DNA from: Entoloma clypeatum
Lineage: Eukaryota > Basidiomycota > Agaricomycetes > Agaricales > Entolomataceae
Reading direction: 5' to 3'
NCBI GenBank assembly: GCA_963565915.1
Contig: OY751492.1
Coordinates: 1,488,001-1,552,000 of the forward strand
DNA: 64,000 nt
A program made the translations under genes and the position numbers. The number at the start of each line of letters is the position of its first letter. Within the stretch, counting starts at the first letter, position 1. The notes under the pieces were generated by a model. It worked only from the letters and a program-made list of their open reading frames with translations, did not search any database and had not been told where the DNA came from. This document shows, in pieces, positions 55,679-64,000 of this stretch.

Positions 55679-56588
55679 ATGGACGATCCACCAACCAAAG
55701 AAGCTCCAAAGTCCGTCGCACCGCCCCACAACAGACCGGCCGCTTTCGCATCCTTCTGCACTTCTGCGATAGAAATAACGACGCTGACTCTCGATCGCGC
55801 GAAAGATCCCGAGGATTGTCGATCCCAAACTCCACCGCCGCCAATTTCCGCTCCAGGACATCTGCACAGAAAACTATCCGAGTTCTCCTCCCCCGCTGTC
55901 CCGGACAGCGGATGGTGCTCTGCCAACTTCCTTCTCGGCGCGGGGATGGTGATCATCCAGCCTTCCACACACAAGATCGTCCTCCTTCATCGTGCCCGCG
56001 ACGATTCTTGGTTCTTCCCGCGAGGAAGAAAGGATATCGGGGAATCGATCGAACAAGCGGCTTTGAGGGAGGCCTATGAGGAGGTATGTGTTTGTTTCTC
56101 TTTTTTCGGAGCATCGAAGGTGTTCGGTTTGGAAACGAGAGGAACTCAAGTTCGCAGTCAGGATACCGAGCCGAATTTCTACCCGCGTACCACCCCACTC
56201 GCGCGCCAGCCTCGCCTGACGACCTCAAGGCTAAAGAGCGGCCGAACACCGAGCCCTTCTTCTTGACTCTGGGTTCCTGGGGGCTGGGCCCTCGACGGAC
56301 TCACGGCGGCGAGTATCTGACCTCTTGGTATCTGGGACAGATTCCGGAGAATGCGGTAGGTGCCATCGCTAGCAGGAGCCGCAACAACTCTAACCGTTCG
56401 ATGGGTGTTACTAGGTCCATACGATGGGTACGGGGATGCCGAATGAGCAGAGCTTCGTATCCCATCTTTGCACATATGAACAAGCTTTGACGCGGATTTG
56501 GGGCAAGGAGAAGGATGTGCTGGAATGTGCATGGGCGGTTTATATCTATACCTTGAATATACAAGGCAAGTCTGTCATCCCCATATAG
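55679..56588 (+). CDS. Nudix hydrolase
   Basis: Exons 55679-56083, 56158-56355 and 56415-56588 give 258 residues. The Nudix box crosses the first intron: GRKDIGESIEQAALREAYEE joined to SGY (G-x5-E-x7-R-E-A-Y-E-E-S-G). It is preceded by a beta-rich lead (SANFLLGAGMVIIQPS, KIVLLHRARDDSWFFPR). Glu residues of REAYEE bind the metal. The C-terminal half (EYLTSWYLGQIPENA, VHTMGTGMPNEQSFVSHLCT, LECAWAVYIYT) resembles, from memory, a basidiomycete Nudix group of unknown substrate. A possible GC donor (AAG-GCAAGT) lies just before the stop at 56588, so a further exon cannot be excluded. The N-terminal 60 residues are low in order. Confidence 0.88.
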
Positions 56589-58881
56589 TTAGTTACCGTT
56601 CATTCGAAGCCGCTGGGAATTTGGAGATTGGCTCAGGGATGCCAGTCCATCATGTGCAATGCCAAAGATCGACGACAGACAAGTTCTGAGAATGCCCTCA
56701 ATGCACATAACGGTGTTGAATTTCTACCAGAATCCGACGTTCGCACAAGGACCTTGAAGCTTGAAGAGCCCAGTTTCCATTTTTATCCCTTTCCCGAGAA
56801 GAAGAAACTCCAATGTGATGTAGGCGTTGACTAAAAACAACCTCTTGCACCGGGCTGGCGGGGACGACGAGTAGGAAGTCCTTTCGCGTTATCTGGAATT
56901 GGGGATAATGCCTGCAGCGGCCATGTTGGAGTTCAATTGGGTACAAGGCAAGGTTCCGCCGTGCCGCAGGCTTCGTACTAGTATGTAGGTCAACTTCAGT
57001 CCAAATTGAAAGCCATGAACTCTCTAATCGCTCTCCAACACGTTCATAGATCTTAGAGCTCACGATCAACTTCAAAAGGATCAGTCGCATGTCTCCGAGG
57101 AACATGAGTATTCATTCGGGACTCGGACTGGAATTTCCCCGCGGGCGGTTATCCACTGAGGTTGGCAGGGGCGGTTCCTACATTATCTCAATTGCAAAAA
57201 AGGGTTCCATCTCAAGGGCCCTGCCGCCGGCATTCTAGACTGAACATGCCACTGGCAATGAATATCTATTTGAATTGTCAGCGCCTCAGCGTCCGTGCTG
57301 CTTCTCAAATTCCACACGACTCTTCTTTTATTCTTGAAGTTCCACCCTTAATCTGATTCCGAGGAAACGTGCAGGCTGCAATCCTCGGACACGGTCTACA
57401 TACATACGCGCTTGAGGTTGAATAGGTACTAACTAGTGCCGGATGTCCCGCGCGTTGCGATTCAAATATTCATGTCGTAGTAACAACGGTCAACGCGGCG
57501 CGACACCGACGAGCCTTGGAATTCGGATCCAGAACACGAAACACTGGTTTCAAGATTGCGTTTGCCAGTTGCTCGACAAGTTTGCCTCGACCGACCTCGT
57601 GTGTTTGCCATCCTCTCCGCTACAACTCCTCCCCTCGTCTACTTAACACAGGCGACATCGATGCGGAGTTGTCGCCTGCATCGTTCCAGCCTGAGTCTTC
57701 AAAAACCCGATCATGCGCTTCAGAATTTGCTGTCATTTCGGGAGCCTGGTATAAGTCTGTATCATCAGCCTGAGCCCCGTCCGACGGCAGACGCCTAACT
57801 CCATGGTTTCCAATGCCAGGTATCGAGCCGATTAAGTACCCAGGGTCTTTGCTTCTGCGGCCACACGAGCTCGTGACAACACATTTCGATTTTTCTTCGA
57901 CCGGCCAGCTCATTCTGGTCTTTTTGTTTTCTTTAGGCGTTCGTGGTGTGCAGTGGCACCACCGCGGGCGGCGTTGGTTCGACCCCGGGATCGGGGTGGG
58001 CCTGCTGGCGTCCGTGGGGTTGGTTTCCAATGCGAGTCTACGTGGTACTATGTATCGGTCGGGTGACTGGCCCAATTTAGATCCTGTTGAACGCCAAGTT
58101 TGCATAGGCGACGCCCTTGAACCCTGGGCCTTCAGCACGGTGTCGAGAACCGAGTAATCCTCTCTTCCATCAAAGCCATGTCGGTTCATGACTCCAAGGG
58201 CATAAAAAGGAAGCCCTCGAAGCTCTACGACCATGACAAGCAAGCGCTCCAAGGCACAGAGGTATAATTATTCAGGCCCCTTCTAGGGGACCCTGTTGGT
58301 ATGAAGGATCATCCAGCGTCCGCTGTCCGCTACCGTGCCTGTCGATGATGTTTTTTCTTTCTTTTTCGCGACACCGGTTATCTACTCCGAGCATTCCAAG
58401 GATCTTCGCCGTTGGATCCCTTCGTTCTGGCACCATGTCTCATGTCAGGAGTGACATCCAAACCCAGCGGCATACCTGGGAAGGGGCCATGCGGTTCGAG
58501 TCCTGTCACCGGTTCACCGGGCAGCGTTGAGGAGGGATGCAGCGAGGAACATGCCGAGGCATGCCCTCAAGGTGTGGAAACCGTGACATCGTACAGACCA
58601 CGTATATTCCTTGGTATTCCCTATGTTCTTGGCGGTGATTGAGAAGATATAATGGCGATCTGGTGGTCATACCTGATTATAACCTATTCTGCACGAGAAG
58701 CTGCAACGAGGAAAATCCTGAAAAGGATTTTCCAGAACAGTTTTGACGGCTCCCACACGAGGTGGAGTTGTACACCACAAAACGAGGTATATGTTGTATA
58801 TATTGACAGGCAGCGTACAGGGTTCTTCTAAACAGATTACACGCAGAAAGCGTCGGGTCATTACTGGCAGGGTAAAAGAAA
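56589..58881. other. intergenic region, long frames but no recognised gene
   Basis: Open frames of 135 codons (56698-57105, minus), 210 codons (57620-58252, minus) and 114 codons (57813-58157, plus) occur. None resembles a family I know and the two largest overlap antisense. I see no intron borders that extend them. Confidence 0.4.
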
Positions 58882-60063
58882 TTACTTGGCCAGGCGCTCG
58901 TTCTTCACATAGTCGACGAAGTCGTCGATCGTCGAAGGCCATGCCTCTGATTGAGCCAATATCAGTACAATCTCGACGTACCATGGTAAATTCACAAACC
59001 TTCCATGTCGTAATTCGTAAATGTAGAGTCGATTGTCCGCACGAAGACGAAGAACTGGAAAAAAAAATCCGATAAGAGGGAATCCGGCAAGAGAAATTGA
59101 GTACGGACCATGCTCCAAGTGTCCTTGCTGATACCCTTGACCTTTTTTCGATTAAGGAAATCAAACCACCACTCAACATACTCGGGTTTCCACCCCTCTT
59201 CTGGTTCCATGTTGACGTCTTCGCCATCTCCATCGTTGATATGCGATAATGCGCCGCCTTGTAAGCCATGAGGTAGAAGCAGCCCCCAAAATGCCTGCGC
59301 CGAATCGATAGCTTTGATGGATAGTTACTCATGACGGGTTTCCGTAGAAGTCAGACCATCCTCACCTAGGCTTCGTTGCCCCTCCGATCGTCCAAAGTCA
59401 AAGGTGTGATTGTATACCTGCTTGAGATAAGCAGAGTCCGTGGCGAGTTTGTCTCTCAATCTTGGAAGAGCGCTTTTCATCGCTGGTATGTTGTCGCATC
59501 TGTTCATGTATATGACCATTCTGGTTCTGGGATCATAAGGAATTCAAACAAAACGCACCCTAAGCTTTTCCAGCCGTCCAACCATCCCTGCTTGTTCCAT
59601 TCCCCCATTCTCTTTGACTTGAGTTCGAAGGCCACGGCAAGCAGAACGACATCCTCTGGATTGACCTCGAGATCCTGACATAGCTTGATCGTGCCGTCTA
59701 TACCAATATCCTCCGAGTCAGAATCTGAATTCAGGAGCGGGGGTGAATTATATTTCTTGCTTCATCAGATGCACGTATCTGACCCTTGTATTTTTGGAAA
59801 AGCGTGTTGAGTTTGCTAGTTGATGGTGGTGATGAGGATTGTTGCGATGAAGGTGTTGCGAAAGCATTAGGATTGCTATAGTAGGCATCGAGTGCTGAGT
59901 CTAGGCGTTTATGCCGATCCAGAAACTTCTTCGCATCTTTCGTCCTGCCCACCGATATGACTATCAGTCATCCTCTGATCGCTCCAAGACTTTGCATAAC
60001 TCACGAAGCTCCGGTGATCCCACAAAATTGAGCGACGGGATCTTCAGTGTTTCTTCCAAACAT
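58882..60063 (-). CDS. DCN1: DCN1-like cullin neddylation factor
   Basis: Minus-strand exons begin at 60005-60063 (MFGRNTEDPVAQFCGITGAS) and join KDAKKFLDRHKRLDSALDAY, the UBA-like N-terminus. The DCUN1/PONY domain follows over several exons: LNTLFQKYKDSDSEDIGIDG, IKLCQDLEVNPEDVVLLAVA, FELKSKRMGEWNKQGWLDGW, LPRLRDKLATDSAYLKQVYN, HTFDFG, EGQRSL, AIDSAQAFWGLLLPHGLQGG, EYVEWWFDFL, KVKGISKDTWSM and WPSTIDDFVDYVKNERLAK. Dcn1 is the E3-like helper that recruits Nedd8-charged Ubc12 to cullins, so it activates SCF ligases, including those using F-box proteins like the two in this window. Stop is at 58882. Residue order and length match the family. Confidence 0.92.
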
Positions 60064-62030
60064 GGATTTACTTTTCGCTCTTGGCAGCCTCAGCCCTAAC
60101 TGTGGAGATTCGTTGAGAGTTGACGTTGAGATGCAGGAGCGAATGTCAAAAGTTCAGCACGTGGCGGAAGCCCAATTAGCAAAAAGGGTAGGGTAATTCA
60201 AATTACAAGCAAACCCGCTGAACCAAAGCAGACCTTCCGAATACGAGCAACACCGTTATAAACGCGCACAGGACCAAGAGACCGGTTCCAGACGATGAAA
60301 TGGCTGCAGTTGCGGCTGGTGAGGATAAGGAGTGGAAGGAAAACTGCATTAATTCTTCAAGAATTATGTAATTTATAAACGGTCAGCCAAAAACTTACCA
60401 CCACCCTTGCAGAAATCCGACTCGTATCTCGGCGGCAGAAGTGAGGGAAAACGTTCATCTATTGGTGAGCCAATGAGAGCAGTCCCCAGCTGCAAAATCC
60501 ACGCCGCGCAAACTCTGACTCTCCATGACTACAACATTAGTGATCACTGCTGGCAGGTTCGTCCCGAGCCGCGATACCACTGTATGATTGAAACTACTTA
60601 TTGCGACTTGTCTCTATGACACTATATGACATGTTACTCTCACATGTCGCACCATGTGCTCAACGACAAGTCTTTCAATTGCACTTTCCTGGAACACAAC
60701 ACGGAGATTTCTGACGCCAAGATCTGAAACCTCAACTCCATTTGATCACAGTTCTTGCTATATATCTCCATAGAATCGCATCAAGGGAGACTTTTCAATT
60801 GAATACTTTGTGATTGACATGACATGTCAGACTTTTCTCCATTGTTCAAGTCCTTCTGATGGGAAGTACACATCATTCAGTGAGCTCTCGGACATATTTG
60901 CGGGAAAACATACCTCCACAGAGCACGGGGACTTGCTACTAGTTCCACTTACCAGCATAATTCCATCTCGACCGGGGTGCCTACTATTCCTCATGCTTCA
61001 ATTGACGCTGCCGCACTTATCTCCGACCTCGCGGGAAGTGCGTATACTATTTCCTGGTCATGGCTCATTCTAAATCCCCTCAATACAACAGGAAGAAGAC
61101 GAGAACCCCGCCGCAGACCATCTCAACTACTCATTAACTCTTTCCTTTCAATCGTCCTGCGCCTTTCTATCGCCATTGTAAGTACCTATTACGAGACGGA
61201 GGGAAAATAATAATAGAATATGTAGGGCTTAAGGGATGTTCTTGTCTATCGGATCAGGTGTTTTCCTTGAAGTCCCATCTCACTCATGTCAAAACCAATA
61301 GCAATCCGTATCATTCGGCCCTAGGGCGATGCTATGTAAATAAGTTGTGTTTCTGTTTCCATTTCCACAAGTTCCGCTCTGTTTCCCTGCCGTTTACTGA
61401 GTCAGGAGTCAGGCACCGACGGAGCCATATTCTTCAGGACAAATCACTACATGATAGATCTCTCCCGGTCCAATCTAGCCGGCCACCGGATGATCGCATA
61501 TTTTGCGATAAGTATCGATCATGATCAACTCCATGAAATTCCAAAGTCACTGCAGGTGATGATTTGCAGATCGGAAACAATTTGAAGCAGATGGACAAAT
61601 TCTGGCACAAGGTTTTCCGCCGCCTGATGAACTCTCCCTCGCGAAGTGCCGGCTGTGACAAGTTCAGGTTTATGAAGGCGAATGAATGGTGGATACTACT
61701 TGTATGGATTGAGGAAACGATGAAACGAGGATTGATATTTCGTTACGGTCAGGCCCTGAACTTGGAAGAGACTTTACAATGGATCATACAAAATGGTTTG
61801 ACGGCATGGGTATCACAAAAATCGGTGTATATTCAGCTAACATATCTTGTATGCCTACAGGGATGCGTCGCGGGAACCGTCCAAGATGGTTCAAGAGTAG
61901 TGGTGACAGCGTTTGCTGCGTGGGCATGAAATCGAAAAGGGTCTACAGTAATACGAGTGAATATCGAGTAAGACTAGAGAGGTAAGAGTGAATAGTGTCA
62001 TCCTAGGGCATCTAGTGAACCCATCAGATA
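60064..62030. other. intergenic region with unrecognised coding-like pieces
   Basis: A plus-strand stretch near 60260-60350 reads KRPVPDDEMAAVAAGEDKEW, which looks coding but cannot be extended into a gene. At 61564-61929 a 121-codon frame (MDKFWHKVFRRLMNSPSRSA) has a faint resemblance to the post-RT region of LINE-like elements. Neither is supported enough to annotate. Confidence 0.4.
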
Positions 62031-62871
62031 CTATGTTCGAACGATTACCCGCCGCGTATGCTTGCCTGCTCTCCTTCGCTCTGCGTAGGGCATCGGCCGT
62101 CTCCAGGCTTCGTCGTCATACTCCTCGGGCTGATACTCTGGTTTCGCAACCCCGGGCTGAGCGACTTCATGGGGTGACGTACGGAGAGCCGGCGCCTGAT
62201 GAGGCGGCGGTTGTCGTGATGGCATCGGATACACAGGGGTAGAAGACGCGGTTACCGGACCTCGCGGAGGCGGCGGTCGAGCAGCAGGTGGATGCGGATA
62301 CAGAACGGGAGCCGCTGATGAAGAGGATGATGTTGAGGAATGGGGGGAATGATGTGGGATGTGGCCTATGGGTGGGTACGGGGGGTGCGCATCTCTGGCG
62401 CGCGGTTTTTGCGGGCTGTTCTCCGGGTCGTTTTGGAGATCGACCTCGAGTCGGACTCGCACGATTTCCTTGCCAGCCTGGGCAAAGAATGCGCGTTCTT
62501 GTCGCTGGAAGTACCCGCTCGTAGGACCAGCACGCATCTCCGGAAAATTATCGGGCGGCGCAGGGGGGAACAAAGCCATCAAGTCGTGACCGGTCAAGGG
62601 AGCGGCGTATTTCCGCACAGGGATATCGGGATTTAGATCAACGTCTGAAGTCTCGTGAAAAAATCATAAGATTGTCGTTGGAAGAGACGTTCCCACCTCG
62701 CAGACAACTGGGAGAGAGAGGACGGCGTGATCTGCCATTGGTAGGATTGGTGGCTGGTGGGGAAGGTAGGAGGACGGTCTTGGGAGGTGAGGTACGGGGA
62801 GGTGAGGTCATAGACGCTGTTTGGGACGGGGACGGAGAGTTGTCCGCGACGGGGCGTAAATGGAAGGACAT
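62031..62871 (-). CDS. conserved proline-rich protein of unknown function
   Basis: Exons 62697-62871 and 62031-62644 (intron 52 bp) give 262 residues. The join LRDVDLNPDIPVRKYAAP keeps frame. The best ordered part is KYAAPLTGHDLMALFPPAPP, followed by SGYFQRQERAFFAQAGKEIV and RVRLEVD. The rest is rich in Pro, Ser and His with no fold; the end is basic (YAERRRAGKHTRRV). The start ATG is the first in frame. I recognise no domain; the middle segment looks conserved enough to suggest a small binding module. Confidence 0.7.
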
Positions 62872-64000
62872 GGTAGGTTTTTGGGGAGTGTAAAGAGATA
62901 AAGGCAGCGGATTTATATGGAAGCGGAGCGGGGGAAGACAGATATCGATCGCGTAAATGGGAAAATTAGAATACGATCGAAACCGGCTCGACTGAAAATA
63001 AGCGGACTAGAAGGTTCGGACAGGCCCGTTCACTCCCCATTTGGAAGACCGGTCCGTTGTGCCTTCACTCTTACGTTGATCGCAAGCTCTCAACAGCCCT
63101 GCCCGCGATCATGTTCTGTCCCCACGTAACTCTGACACGTTCCCTACTTATCAGAACCACGCCTCCATAGCTCCTCGTCAATCAGCGTTTCACAGCGTTT
63201 GACAGAAACCGCTCGCTTGGGAATGCACAGGCACCGCCCCACATCGTCTACCATCTCGACACCGACGGACCGTACTTGTCGGCATTTGCAGGTCTATTCG
63301 ATTACGAGTCTGTGGTCGGCGTTCGTACTGACGCGTGCGCGTGTGGCGTTAGTCTCGATCATAGATGTTCAAGTGTCCATAAAAAATTGTCATCCGTCCA
63401 AGGGCTTCAAATGTCCCAAGTCCAGCCCTGTTGTCCCTTGCGGTTACGGAAGGTGTCATTATTTACTCACACAGGGAGACTCAAAGAAGACCCGAGTAGT
63501 GTCACTTCTTGGGGTTCTGACCCGACACCGCACATCCAATGTGAGCGCTGTTGTATGATTGATTGTACTGTATGTGGCCTGGTGGATGTTAACAGGAAAA
63601 TATCTTTGAATTCTCATGCAATTGACAGAAATCCGATGGCAGAATTCGAGCCTGGCTTACGGCGGGCGTATATTTCTTGGCGTTCTGGTTCGAACGCCCT
63701 CCCAAATCCGCTTCTGGCTTGAGGATCTTCTCCAAATAAGTTCACTCAATGCTCGTGATAGAGCGGAATCTACCGTTTGTTGGCACATAGGGTACTGGGT
63801 ACATTTAAGATCAAGTCCATGGCGAGTCGCTCATCCTGTGAAGATAAGGGGTTAATGGGGATGACTGGCATCGTTGCAGTGCTACATACTTCGGCCAGGT
63901 GATATCAATCTTCCCTTGCTCAGCTTTCGAAGTCAAGGGCTTCTTGGAATCTGATGAAGCAACGTATATCAAACGTCATATGTTGGAGTTGCGCTGCGCA
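62872..64000. other. right edge, possible partial gene on the minus strand
   Basis: Most of the stretch lacks a supported gene. At the edge, minus-strand bases about 63951-63899 look like an exon (KKPLTSKAEQGKIDITWPK) bounded by a CATCAG acceptor and a GTATGT donor. The next exon would be short and end near 63823. A 148-codon plus frame (63276-63722) is Cys/Ser-rich and unrecognised. Confidence 0.35.

Noticed and set aside
58480..58520. B-box-like GGTTCGAGTCC
   Set aside because: No pairing T stem, A box or acceptor stem around it.
61564..61929. 121-codon frame with MDKFWHKVFRRLMN, faintly like LINE post-RT sequence
   Set aside because: The resemblance is short, no RT or endonuclease motif is nearby, and there is no poly-A or duplication.

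Overview
The window is nuclear DNA of a basidiomycete fungus, most likely an Agaricomycete (mushroom class). Protein genes are broken by many short GT-AG introns, mostly 45-60 bp. Typical agaricomycete gene families are present: TPR/F-box proteins, LRR/F-box proteins, Crinkler-type NTPase-nucleases and 'ARD/MRD'-rich secreted proteins. Housekeeping genes are recognisable as fungal orthologues. I inferred splice sites by hand from reading-frame continuity, so exon edges are predictions.

The left 18 kb is accessory DNA. A Ty1/copia element runs off the left edge (minus strand, 1-2806). It is followed by a 264-bp MITE, a 771-bp fold-back element inserted in a relic copia gag, and a second, decayed copia LTR. 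Next comes a young, almost intact Gypsy chromovirus (7783-12737; 348-bp LTRs with one mismatch, 5-bp duplication CTCCT). Its pol lacks the whole integrase domain. The Gypsy element sits 21 bp past the stop codon of a multi-exon tyrosine-recombinase gene (12759-15143, minus). Directly upstream of that gene, on the same strand, lies an intact eight-exon gene of unknown function (15316-17130). Degenerate ~15-bp iterons of the same consensus and orientation lie at both outer ends of this two-gene unit (7364-7605 and 17121-17197). I regard this unit as the best candidate for an undescribed mobile system.

The 18.8-31 kb stretch is a fast-evolving gene region. It holds two related secreted-protein genes with a shared 5' leader (18825 and 24302), an F-box/LRR gene, an intron-containing tRNA-Thr(AGT), a decayed tandem Crinkler header, a TPR/F-box gene and a large Crinkler-type NTPase-REase gene.

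From 31.9 kb the content becomes mostly housekeeping, broken by a gene-poor relic stretch (34.2-39.9 kb) with a Zn2Cys6 fragment. Genes in order: conserved unknown protein, ALKBH6, a cytidine-deaminase-fold protein, CHO2, ornithine aminotransferase, a DHHC palmitoyltransferase divergent from an Rpp14/Pop5-like gene, a Nudix hydrolase, DCN1, and a conserved proline-rich unknown. Intergenic stretches at 53.3-55.7, 56.6-58.9 and 60.1-62.0 kb contain no gene I can support.
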